A stretch of DNA of 59,220 nt from Veillonellaceae bacterium (lineage in GTDB: Bacteria > Bacillota_C > Negativicutes > UBA1444), in contig JAAZNU010000024.1 in the NCBI GenBank assembly GCA_012798135.1, forward strand, positions 1-59,220. The letters run 5' to 3'. Below, piece by piece: positions 47,384 through 55,354 of this stretch. The position numbers were made by a program, and so were the translations under genes. Under the pieces are notes generated by a model. That model was not told the DNA's origin. It made no database searches and saw only the letters and a program-made list of their open reading frames with translations. The first letter of the stretch is position 1. Every line of letters begins with the position of its first letter.

Positions 47384-48619
47384 ATGCGCGAACTGTGGCG
47401 AAGACTGGTGTTCCTAATCTGTGTGGGCGGCGCTGTCTTGCTCGCTCTTGCCGCCTCCCTGTCGCCGGTCGTGCTCGTCACGCCCGTCGACTTTGCGCGG
47501 GAGCAGCAACGGGAAGGCTCCTACATGGGCTTCCGCATTCCCACGGAAGAGTCGAAAAGGCAGCAGAGTCTGAGCCGCGAAGCGTATATCGCGGAAAAGA
47601 CCAAAGGCCGGCTGGTGGCGGGGAACGATCCGCAGTGGACGGAGCTGTTCGACGCCGTCGCCGCTCTCGCCCAGGACAAGGCGCTTGCCGAACGCTGGAA
47701 GAGGCGACTTCCTGCGGATCAATATCCGGGGAAAGTCCTGTTCTTCCGTCCCGATGAAGCGCCGGTCAACGTACTGGCGCCTTATTTCGTCCGAAAATAT
47801 GACAATGCGTATGTGGTTCGCGCCGAAGGCGCCAAGCCGCAGTTTCTCAAAGCGGAGTACCGTTTTTACGATGACGGGGATTTCCTGATCGGCAGTGGCT
47901 TCAACAGCCGGCCCACGCCGCCGACGTTTCTGTTGTTTCCCTACAGACGGTACAGTCTGTGGTTGATTCTCGGTGGTTTGTTGCTTTACGCGTTCCTGCC
48001 GCGCCGGCCCGCGCCGCCCGGGGCGATCCGGTATCCCCGCTGGCGGTTGGTACTTGGCGACATCGTGGCCCTCCTGATGAGTGTGCCCTTTTTTGCTTTG
48101 CCGTTTTTCATCACGGGGGGCACGGTGCAGGCGTTCACGCAGGGCTGGCCGCTGTTTTTCTTCTTCTGGCCGGTCTTTTTTCTGGGTTTCTGGCTTTGGT
48201 TCATCGCCGCCTGGTTCGCGAGCTTCACGCTCATCATCGGGCCGGACCGGCTCAGCCTGTCCACGTACAAGGGGACGGGCGAGTTCCGGTATCGGGACAT
48301 GGCGTATTTTCAGCCCGTCGTTTTCAAGCCGCCGAAGTGGCTGATCGCGGCGTCCTGGCTCGGGGCGCTGGCAGGCAGAGGTTCGGCGCAGATCGGCGCG
48401 GCCGGCCGGGCCATGATCCTGAGCAGTTCGGCCTGGGGCAGCCTCGGCATCCGGATGCGGGACGGCTCGGATGTCTTCATCAACATCACCGACCAGATGG
48501 GTAACGACGCTCTTAAGGGGTTGGACACCATCCTCGGGAATCTGCGGGCCAATGGCGTGGAGGAAAAGGCCGAGGTCCGGGAGATCCGCAGCCTGGGACT
48601 GGAGACAATGCGAGGGTAG
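47384..48619 (+). CDS. Multi-spanning membrane protein of unknown function
   Basis: This 411-aa protein has one N-terminal transmembrane segment (about 8-30) and an extracytoplasmic domain (about 35-185). Three or four further membrane segments follow (about 188-205, 228-250, 258-290, very rich in F and W). The C-terminal soluble domain (about 295-411) has a PH-like look (FTLIIGPDRLSLST; GSLGIRMRDGSDVFI). GGGAAGGGGTTTTTCACC precedes the ATG. I do not recognise the family. It is followed by the sigma-factor gene and could be a surface sensor, but that is a guess. Confidence 0.65.
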   Translation: MRELWRRLVFLICVGGAVLLALAASLSPVVLVTPVDFAREQQREGSYMGFRIPTEESKRQQSLSREAYIAEKTKGRLVAGNDPQWTELFDAVAALAQDKALAERWKRRLPADQYPGKVLFFRPDEAPVNVLAPYFVRKYDNAYVVRAEGAKPQFLKAEYRFYDDGDFLIGSGFNSRPTPPTFLLFPYRRYSLWLILGGLLLYAFLPRRPAPPGAIRYPRWRLVLGDIVALLMSVPFFALPFFITGGTVQAFTQGWPLFFFFWPVFFLGFWLWFIAAWFASFTLIIGPDRLSLSTYKGTGEFRYRDMAYFQPVVFKPPKWLIAASWLGALAGRGSAQIGAAGRAMILSSSAWGSLGIRMRDGSDVFINITDQMGNDALKGLDTILGNLRANGVEEKAEVREIRSLGLETMRG

Positions 48620-48716
48620 CTACGGGTCGACGGCGAAACAATGGCAGCCTGTCACAGGCAGGGATTCAGAATGGGTCTGAAATGGACCGTTCAGTCGCTG
48701 AAGGAAGGGAAGCGCA

Positions 48717-49316
48717 ATGCAGTTCGGTACAGCTGAATTTGACCGGATTTATGCCGAGCACCATACCCGGATACTGCGGTACCTGACGCGAATGGTCGGC
48801 GCTCACGATGCGGAAGATTTGACCCAGGAAGTATTCATTCGAGGCGCCAAGGCCTATGAAGGTTTTCGGCACGAGGCCAAAATCGAAACCTGGCTGTACC
48901 GGATTGCGACCCATGTCGCGGTGGATCGCCTGCGCGGAACCGCCTTGCGGCGGGAAACAATGCTGGGGGAGGAGCTTGGCGAGGTCGCGGAAGATGGCCG
49001 GGAGGCCGGTTCCACTTTGGAGGAAAAAACCTTGCGCCGGGCGGCAAACGAGTGTATTCGCAATGTCATTTACGGGCTGCCGGAGAACTATCGAACCCCG
49101 CTGATCCTGAGCGAGTTGGAAGGTTTCACAAACCGCGAGATTGCCGAAATCTTGGAGGTAAGCCTGGATACGGTGAAAATCAGGCTGCATCGCGCGAAAG
49201 ACCGACTGAAGAAGGCATTGCTGGACGCCTGCCAGTTTTCCCGTGACGAACGAAATGAATTGACCTGCGATCCTCTGCAAAGCGGCGAAGACCCAGCCGG
49301 GGCGAACCGCGGATAA
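48717..49316 (+). CDS. ECF-type RNA polymerase sigma factor
   Basis: This 199-aa protein has region 2 (FDRIYAEHHTRILRYLTRMVGAHDAEDLTQEVFIRG) and region 4 (NVIYGLPENYRTPLILSELEGFTNREIAEILEVSLDTVKIRLHRA). A Cys-containing tail follows (ACQFSRDERNELTC) and is shared by a subgroup of ECF factors with metal- or redox-linked control. No anti-sigma gene is next to it. Control could therefore lie in the tail, in the upstream membrane protein, or elsewhere. GGAAGGGAAGCGC precedes the ATG. Confidence 0.92.
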   Translation: MQFGTAEFDRIYAEHHTRILRYLTRMVGAHDAEDLTQEVFIRGAKAYEGFRHEAKIETWLYRIATHVAVDRLRGTALRRETMLGEELGEVAEDGREAGSTLEEKTLRRAANECIRNVIYGLPENYRTPLILSELEGFTNREIAEILEVSLDTVKIRLHRAKDRLKKALLDACQFSRDERNELTCDPLQSGEDPAGANRG

Positions 49317-49354
49317 TCCCGAACCGAAAAGAAATGGAGAAGCATAGGGTTGGA

Positions 49355-49392
49355 AACGTTGCAGCGAAACTTGCCGCAACGTTTTTATTTTT
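49355..49392 (+). terminator. Terminator after the sigma-factor gene
   Basis: AACGTTGC pairs with GCAACGTT and is followed by TTTATTTTTTT. Confidence 0.8.
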
Positions 49393-49459
49393 TTCCGGGC
49401 CGTGTATCTTTTAGGGTGCCAAACTCGTCTATATATACAGAGAATCGGAGGTGGATGAA

Positions 49460-49675
49460 ATGAATTGGTTTCCCTGTTTTGGCACAAGTGCCGGCTTTCC
49501 GTGGATCATGCTGATTTTTCCCCTATTGTTCTTTGCGATGATGCTGTTTTTTTGCAGCCGCCGGCGCAGCGCCGGATTTTTCGGCTGTTGCCTGCGGCGT
49601 ACCGAGAGCGATTACGCATCGGAGCTGGCGGGACTGCGAAGAGACCTGGATGATTTGAAACGGAAACTGGGCTAA
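49460..49675 (+). CDS. Small membrane protein with Cys-rich centre
   Basis: This 71-aa protein starts at ATG 49460, eight nt after CGGAGG. One transmembrane helix (PWIMLIFPLLFFAMMLFF) is followed by a basic Cys-containing turn (CSRRRSAGFFGCCLRR) and an acidic/Lys coiled-coil end (ELAGLRRDLDDLKRKLG). The C-terminus resembles the SHOCT-like or leucine-zipper ends of many small bacterial membrane proteins. It lies between two terminators and so is its own transcript. Function unknown. Confidence 0.65.
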   Translation: MNWFPCFGTSAGFPWIMLIFPLLFFAMMLFFCSRRRSAGFFGCCLRRTESDYASELAGLRRDLDDLKRKLG

Positions 49676-49720
49676 GCGGAGCGACTCCCCTTCGGAATTT
49701 CTGCTGCGGAGCAAATAAAA

Positions 49721-49758
49721 AAGCAACGTCCGTAATGCGGAACGTTGCCTTTTTTTAT
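49721..49758. terminator. Terminator after the small membrane protein
   Basis: GCAACGT (with an inner CCG/CGG) pairs with ACGTTGC and is followed by a T-run; the A-run on the left would also let it work leftward. Confidence 0.8.
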
Positions 49759-49772
49759 AGGTGAAAAATCCT

Positions 49773-49838
49773 TTGACAACTATCCAGCTTTGGGATAAAG
49801 TGAAGCCGAGATATTGATAACTGTCGATGTCTTAATAT
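49773..49838 (+). promoter_or_regulatory. Promoter and probable ArsR operator
   Basis: TTGACA (49773-49778), a 17-nt spacer and TAAAGT (49796-49801) form a promoter. Downstream, ATATT (49811-49815) and AATAT (49834-49838) bracket a dyad (ATATTGATAAC ... CTTAATAT) that fits an ArsR-type operator just after the transcription start. Confidence 0.55.
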
Positions 49839-49861
49839 GCGCAAGCCAGCGGAGGGAAAGC

Positions 49862-50185
49862 ATGAGTCAGGATTATGCAGGCAAGGTTCCGGCGTTCAAA
49901 GCGCTGTCGGATGAAACGCGGCTCAAAATACTGGATATGCTGTCCTGCGGTGAAATGTGCGCTTGCGATATCTTGTCCTATCTCAGCATTACGCAGCCGA
50001 CGCTCAGCTATCATATGAAAATCCTCGTTGAATGCGGACTGGTGAGCGCCGCTCGCGACGGCTCCTGGATGCGCTATCGCCTGGACAAGGCGACAGCGGA
50101 AGATGTGCTTACCTTCCTGGAGCAGATCACCAGCGACCAGGACGACTGTATTTTCTATGCCTTCCGGAAACAGAAACAAAAATAA
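49862..50185 (+). CDS. arsR: ArsR-family arsenic-responsive repressor
   Basis: This 107-aa winged-helix repressor starts at the ATG after GGAGGGAAAGC. The metal box EMCACDIL (C-x-C-D, like ELCVCDL of ArsR) lies in the DNA-recognition helix region, followed by SITQPTLSYHMKILVECGLV. Binding of arsenite to the cysteines releases DNA. It is followed 24 nt later by an ACR3-type arsenite pump, so the operon is autoregulated arsenic resistance. Confidence 0.93.
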   Translation: MSQDYAGKVPAFKALSDETRLKILDMLSCGEMCACDILSYLSITQPTLSYHMKILVECGLVSAARDGSWMRYRLDKATAEDVLTFLEQITSDQDDCIFYAFRKQKQK

Positions 50186-50209
50186 TTCGGGAAACGGAGG
50201 TTGGGACGG

Positions 50210-51256
50210 ATGAATGGAGCATCAAAAAGGTTGTCATTTTTGGATCAGTTTTTGACGATGTGGATTTTTTTGGCGATGGCGGCCGGTGTCGGCGCCGGCT
50301 ATTTCTTTCCCAGTATACCGGCCTGGCTGGACAAGTTTTCGGTCGGGACCACGTCGATTCCCATCGCGGTCGGACTCATTGTAATGATGTATCCACCTCT
50401 GGCCAAGGTGAAATACGAGGAACTGGGGAAAGTATTCGGCAACGGCAGGGTGATGGCGCTGTCGCTGGTGCAAAACTGGATTATCGGCCCGATTCTGATG
50501 TTTGCGCTGGCGATCCTGTTTCTGCGGGATATGCCGGAATACATGGTGGGCTTGATCTTGATCGGTTTGGCGCGCTGCATCGCCATGGTGATCGTCTGGA
50601 ACTCCCTGGCCGATGGCGACAATGAGTATGCGGCGGCGTTGGTTGCGTTGAACTCGATTTTTCAGCTATTACTGTACTCGGTCTATGCGTATTTCTTTAT
50701 CACGGTATTGCCGGGCTGGATCGGTTTCCAGGGCATGAATATCCAGGTATCCATGCGGGACGTGGCGGTAAGTGTGGCGGTATATCTGGGCATCCCCTTC
50801 GTGGCGGGCTTCCTGACCCGGAAAATTCTTTTGCCGCTGCGGGGTCGCGACTGGTATGAAAAAACATTTGTGCCGAAAATCAGCCCACTGGCTTTGATTT
50901 CTTTGCTGTTCACCATTGTGGTGATGTTTTCGCTGAAGGGCAGTTATATCGTAAACTTGCCGCTGGATGTGGTGCGGATCGCGATTCCCTTATTGATCTA
51001 TTTCGCCGTGATGTTCGCAGTTTCGTTCGCGATGAGCTGGCGCTTGGGGGTTAACTACGAGCAGACCACGACGCTGTCCTTCACGGCGGCCAGCAACAAT
51101 TTCGAACTGGCGATCGCGGTGGCGGTGGCGATCTTTGGCATCAATTCCGGCCAGGCCTTTGCCGCGGTCATCGGCCCGCTCATCGAGGTGCCGGTCATGA
51201 TCGCACTGGTCAATGTGGCCCTGAAGTACCGCCAATGCTTTGGGAATAGAAAATAG
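50210..51256 (+). CDS. acr3: ACR3-family arsenite efflux transporter
   Basis: This is a 348-aa transporter with ten transmembrane segments. Family blocks are [52 protein letters not shown] (with the conserved cysteine of the fourth helix) and [19 protein letters not shown]. It exports arsenite driven by the proton motive force. It starts at ATG 50210, nine nt after GGAGG, and is coupled in one transcript with arsR. Confidence 0.94.
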   Translation: MNGASKRLSFLDQFLTMWIFLAMAAGVGAGYFFPSIPAWLDKFSVGTTSIPIAVGLIVMMYPPLAKVKYEELGKVFGNGRVMALSLVQNWIIGPILMFALAILFLRDMPEYMVGLILIGLARCIAMVIVWNSLADGDNEYAAALVALNSIFQLLLYSVYAYFFITVLPGWIGFQGMNIQVSMRDVAVSVAVYLGIPFVAGFLTRKILLPLRGRDWYEKTFVPKISPLALISLLFTIVVMFSLKGSYIVNLPLDVVRIAIPLLIYFAVMFAVSFAMSWRLGVNYEQTTTLSFTAASNNFELAIAVAVAIFGINSGQAFAAVIGPLIEVPVMIALVNVALKYRQCFGNRK

Positions 51257-51356
51257 AAGGATATCCCCCTGAAAAAACTCGGCCGCAGGAAGTGAGGCTT
51301 TGCTTCGCGAATAAGAAAGCGAGGAGGATGCGCCGGGGAAAAATCGGTTTACCGAA

Positions 51357-51390
51357 GAACAGACCCCGGACATTCTTCCGGGGTCTGTTC
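51357..51390 (+). other. Long perfect hairpin in the PFOR leader
   Basis: GAACAGACCCCGG pairs perfectly (13 bp) with CCGGGGTCTGTTC across an 8-nt loop. No T-run follows. It lies 59 nt upstream of the PFOR start, either as the end of the ars transcript or as a structured leader. Confidence 0.55.
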
Positions 51391-51448
51391 CGTGTCGGCG
51401 ACATTGCGGAAGATCGCCGAAAACTGATGGAAAAAGGGGAGACAACTT

Positions 51449-54400
51449 ATGAATAAACGCAAGACCAAAACTATGGACGGCAATACCGCCGCCGCCCATG
51501 TTTCCTATGCATTCACCGACGTGGCGGCCATTTATCCGATCACGCCTTCTTCGCAGATGGCGGAGTTGGTCGACGAGTGGGCGGCTCTTGGACGGAAGAA
51601 TCTTTTCGGCCAGCCGGTGCGGGTGATCGAGATGCAGTCGGAGGGCGGCGCGGCCGGTACCCTGCACGGATCGCTCCAGTCCGGCGCGTTGTCGACCACC
51701 TATACCGCCTCGCAGGGCCTGTTGTTGATGATCCCCAACATGTACAAAATTGCCGGCGAACTGCTGCCGGCCGTTTTCCACGTGAGCGCACGGGCGTTGG
51801 CCGCCAATGCCCTCAGCATCTTTGGCGACCACCAGGATGTCATGGCCACGCGACAGACCGGGTTTGCCCTCCTGGCCTCCGGTAGTGTGCAGGAGTGCAT
51901 GGATTTGGCGGCAGTCGCACATTTGTCGGCCATCGCGGGCCGGATTCCCTTCCTGCATTTCTTCGACGGCTTCCGGACTTCCCACGAGACCCAGAAGATC
52001 GAAGTGCTGGAATACGCGGAGCTGGCGGGACTGCTGGACCGGGAGGCGGTCGCGGCGTTTCGCGCGCGGGCCCTGAATCCGGACCATCCCGTGGCGCGCG
52101 GGACGACGCAAAATCCGGATATCTATTTCCAAACCCGCGAGGCGGTGAACAAGTTTTACCAGCAGCTGCCCCAAGTCGTCGAAAAAACCATGGGTGAGAT
52201 CAACCGACTGACCGGCCGGAATTATCAGCTGTTCAACTACTATGGCGCCGCCGACGCGGAGCGGGTCATCGTTGCCATGGGGTCGGCCTGTGACGTCATC
52301 CGGGAAACGATCGACTATCTGAACGCGCGCGGTGAAAAAGTCGGCATGGTCGACGTCCACCTGTACCGGCCGTTTTCCGTCGAACATCTGCGGCGGGCGG
52401 TGCCGGCGACGGCCCGCACAGTGGCCGTGCTGGATCGGACTAAAGAGCCGGGCTCGGCGGGCGAACCCCTGTACATGGATGTCCGGAACGCCTTTTGCGG
52501 CGAGAGCGGACCAGTGATTGTCGGCGGCCGCTACGGCCTGGGGTCGAAAGACTTCACACCGGCGCAGGTGGCGGCCGTCTACGAAAACCTCAAAGCGGAT
52601 CAGCCTCGCAACGGGTTCACCGTCGGCATCCATGACGACGTCACGTTCGCGTCGCTGCCGGCAGTTCCGGCAGACATCGACACGACGCCGACCGGGACCA
52701 CCTGCTGCAAATTCTGGGGCATGGGCGCTGACGGCACGGTGGGGGCCAACAAGACCGCGATCAAAATCATCGGCGACCACACCGACTTGTACGCCCAGGC
52801 GTATTTTGCCTATGACGCCAAAAAATCGGGCGGGTTGACCGTCTCTCACCTCCGGTTCGGCCATCAGCCGATCCGGTCCGCCTACCTCATTACCCAGGCC
52901 GACTTTGTCGCCTGTCACAAGCAGACCTATGTGCAGCGGTACGATCTGCTGGCCGGCTTGAAACCCAACGGAATATTCGTCCTGAACTGTACCTGGACAC
53001 CGGACGAGCTGGAGAAAAACCTGCCCGCGGCCATGAAACGCACTATTGCCGCCCATAATATTCAGTTTTATATCATCAATGCGGTAGCGATCGCCCAGGA
53101 GCTCGGCCTGAACGGCCGGATCAACATGATCATGCAGGCGGCGTTCTTCAAGCTGTCGGCGATCATCCCCCTGGCCGACGCGGTCCGGTATCTGAAGGCA
53201 GGGGTTGACGCCGCCTACGCCAAGCAGGGACAGGCGGTGCTCGACATGAACTATGCCGCCATCGACAGGGGCGTAGAGGGCTTGGTCCGGGTCATGGCGC
53301 CGGACGCCTGGAAAATGGCCGAAGATTCGGCGAGCGCGGCGGACGAGCCCCTGCCTGAATTCATCAAAAACGTGATGATTCCCATGAACCGCGAACAGGG
53401 GGATCGGCTGCCGGTCAGCACCTTTAATGGCTGCGAGGACGGGTCCTTCCCGCTGGGCGGGACGGCCTGGGAAAAACGGGGCATTGCCGTCGAAACGCCA
53501 CAGTGGCAGCCCGAACACTGCCTCCAGTGCAACCAGTGCGCCTTCGTCTGTCCGCACGCGGTGATCCGGCCGGTCCTGGTCAGCGACGACGAACTGCGGA
53601 CAGCGCCGGCAAGCTTTGTCACCAAGCCGGCCGTTGGCTTTGCCGGCCTCGGGTTTCACCTGGCCGTATCCGCCATGGATTGCACGGGTTGCGGCAATTG
53701 CGTCGATGTCTGCCCGGCCAAGGCCAAGGCGCTGGTGATGCAGCCGTTGGAAAGCCAGCGGCCGGAGTGCGAGGAACGGTGGAATTTTGCCATCAGCCTG
53801 CCGGAAAAGCCCATTCCCGATCCGCAAAAGCTGACGGTCAAGGGAAGTCAGTTTGCCCAGCCGCTGCAGGAGTTCTCCGGAGCCTGCGCCGGTTGCGGTG
53901 AGACTCCTTACGCCAAATTGGTGACGCAACTCTTCGGCGACCGCATGATGATCGCCAACGCCGCTGGCTGCTCGACCGTCTGGGGGGCCACCGCGCCAGC
54001 CATCTCCTATACGACAAACCCGCGGGGACACGGTCCGTCCTGGGGCTTCTCCCTGTTTGAGGATAACGCCGAATACGGTTTCGGCATGTATCAGGGGGCG
54101 GTGCAGGTTCGCCAAACCCTCACCAGCCAGATTCAGGCGGCGATGGCGGCAACAGCCGATACCGAGCTGAAGGCGGCGATGGCCGACTGGCTGGAGCACC
54201 GGGACGAAGGCGAGGGTTCGCGCAAGCGGGCGGATCGCCTGACCGCAGCCCTGGCGGCAGCAAAAGGCGAAGATAAACTGCTGAACGAGATCTATGAGCG
54301 ACGCGATTTCTTCGTCAAGCGGTCGAACTGGATTTTTGGCGGCGACGGTTGGGCCTACGACATCGGCTTCGGCGGACTCGACCATGTGCTGGCCTCCGGC

Positions 54401-54967
54401 GCGGATGTCAACGCGCTGGTCTTCGACACCGAGGTGTACTCGAACACCGGCGGCCAATCCTCCAAAGCGACGCCGACGGCGGCGATCGCCCAGTTTGCCG
54501 CCAGCGGCAAGAAAACGCGCAAAAAGGACCTCGGCGTCATGATGATGTCCTATGGCTACGTCTATGTGGCCCAGATCGCCATGGGCGCCGACAGAAACCA
54601 GACGCTCAAAGCCATCGCCGAAGCGGAAGCCTATCCCGGGCCAGCGCTGATCATCGCCTACGCGCCCTGCCTCAATCACGGCATCGAGGCCGGCATGGGC
54701 AAGACCCAGGCCCAGGCAAAGCGGGCGGTGGAAGCCGGCTACTGGACGCTGTACCGCTACAACCCGCAACGGGCCGAGCAAGGGAAAAATCCGTTCACGC
54801 TGGATTCGAAAGAGCCAACAGCCAGTTTCCAGGAGTTTATCCGCAGCGAAGTACGCTATTCGGCGCTGGCCCGCCAGTTCCCGGAAACGGCGGACGCGCT
54901 GTTCGCGAAGGCGGAAGCGGACGCCAAGGCTCGCCGTGACGTCTACAAGCGCCTCGCCGCGGAATGA
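51449..54967 (+). CDS. nifJ: Pyruvate:ferredoxin (flavodoxin) oxidoreductase
   Basis: This is a full-length, 1172-aa single-chain PFOR. Domain I (IYPITPSSQMAELVDEW), domain II/III with the CoA-side GDHQDVMATRQTG, and a bacterial-type ferredoxin insert with two [4Fe-4S] motifs (CLQCNQCAFVCP at about 691, CTGCGNCVDVCP at about 747) are present. The TPP domain has the proximal cluster cysteines (ACAGCGETPY; NAAGCSTVWGA) and the TPP loop FGGDGWAYDIGFGG. It oxidises pyruvate to acetyl-CoA and CO2, reducing ferredoxin, and is the main pyruvate-using enzyme of anaerobes. AGGGGAGACAACTT precedes the ATG. Confidence 0.97.
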   Translation: MNKRKTKTMDGNTAAAHVSYAFTDVAAIYPITPSSQMAELVDEWAALGRKNLFGQPVRVIEMQSEGGAAGTLHGSLQSGALSTTYTASQGLLLMIPNMYKIAGELLPAVFHVSARALAANALSIFGDHQDVMATRQTGFALLASGSVQECMDLAAVAHLSAIAGRIPFLHFFDGFRTSHETQKIEVLEYAELAGLLDREAVAAFRARALNPDHPVARGTTQNPDIYFQTREAVNKFYQQLPQVVEKTMGEINRLTGRNYQLFNYYGAADAERVIVAMGSACDVIRETIDYLNARGEKVGMVDVHLYRPFSVEHLRRAVPATARTVAVLDRTKEPGSAGEPLYMDVRNAFCGESGPVIVGGRYGLGSKDFTPAQVAAVYENLKADQPRNGFTVGIHDDVTFASLPAVPADIDTTPTGTTCCKFWGMGADGTVGANKTAIKIIGDHTDLYAQAYFAYDAKKSGGLTVSHLRFGHQPIRSAYLITQADFVACHKQTYVQRYDLLAGLKPNGIFVLNCTWTPDELEKNLPAAMKRTIAAHNIQFYIINAVAIAQELGLNGRINMIMQAAFFKLSAIIPLADAVRYLKAGVDAAYAKQGQAVLDMNYAAIDRGVEGLVRVMAPDAWKMAEDSASAADEPLPEFIKNVMIPMNREQGDRLPVSTFNGCEDGSFPLGGTAWEKRGIAVETPQWQPEHCLQCNQCAFVCPHAVIRPVLVSDDELRTAPASFVTKPAVGFAGLGFHLAVSAMDCTGCGNCVDVCPAKAKALVMQPLESQRPECEERWNFAISLPEKPIPDPQKLTVKGSQFAQPLQEFSGACAGCGETPYAKLVTQLFGDRMMIANAAGCSTVWGATAPAISYTTNPRGHGPSWGFSLFEDNAEYGFGMYQGAVQVRQTLTSQIQAAMAATADTELKAAMADWLEHRDEGEGSRKRADRLTAALAAAKGEDKLLNEIYERRDFFVKRSNWIFGGDGWAYDIGFGGLDHVLASGADVNALVFDTEVYSNTGGQSSKATPTAAIAQFAASGKKTRKKDLGVMMMSYGYVYVAQIAMGADRNQTLKAIAEAEAYPGPALIIAYAPCLNHGIEAGMGKTQAQAKRAVEAGYWTLYRYNPQRAEQGKNPFTLDSKEPTASFQEFIRSEVRYSALARQFPETADALFAKAEADAKARRDVYKRLAAE

Positions 54968-55021
54968 AGGGTGCGGGGGCTGCAAGAGCCGGATACTACA
55001 GTAAAATGAGTCCGAATTTGG

Positions 55022-55047
55022 GGAGGCCGAACGGCCTTCCTTTTTTT
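55022..55047 (+). terminator. Terminator after PFOR
   Basis: GGAGGCCG pairs with CGGCCTTCC (short loop) and is followed by a 7-T run. This marks the end of the GC-rich core. Confidence 0.75.
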
Positions 55048-55354
55048 GTTGCGGGTGAATCCCCCAATACAGGTAGACGCTATACGTAACACAGGAACAC
55101 TTCTGGTCAACCGATTCTAGACGTGGGGCTATTTAACGATTGGCGCTGTGTTGCACAAGGGTTAATACCCGATAGGAAAAGACTTAGTTAATTATCCTAA
55201 AGAGATAAAGTATTTATCCCACTTCTGGGCAGGAAAGGGTAAGAAACATGCGAACTTTAATTACTATGTTTTGTAATTAATGCAGAGTGGATTGTCCGAC
55301 AAATCGTTGATGATCCAAGCGTGCCTAAGAAGGCAATACAGAGGAGGGTATTCG
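55048..55354. other. AT-rich leader region of the restriction gene
   Basis: Base composition drops sharply after the PFOR terminator. It contains GATAAA-GTA-TTTATC (55204-55218) and a perfect inverted repeat TTAATTAC ... GTAATTAA (55257-55264 and 55273-55280). Either could be an operator for the restriction gene. No gene is seen. Confidence 0.45.

Noticed and set aside
50990..54985. A reading frame of more than 1300 codons on the minus strand opposite the PFOR gene
   Set aside because: It is the shadow of a GC-rich gene. It is His/Arg/Gly-rich, has no domain or ribosome site, and the PFOR frame is complete and unmistakable.
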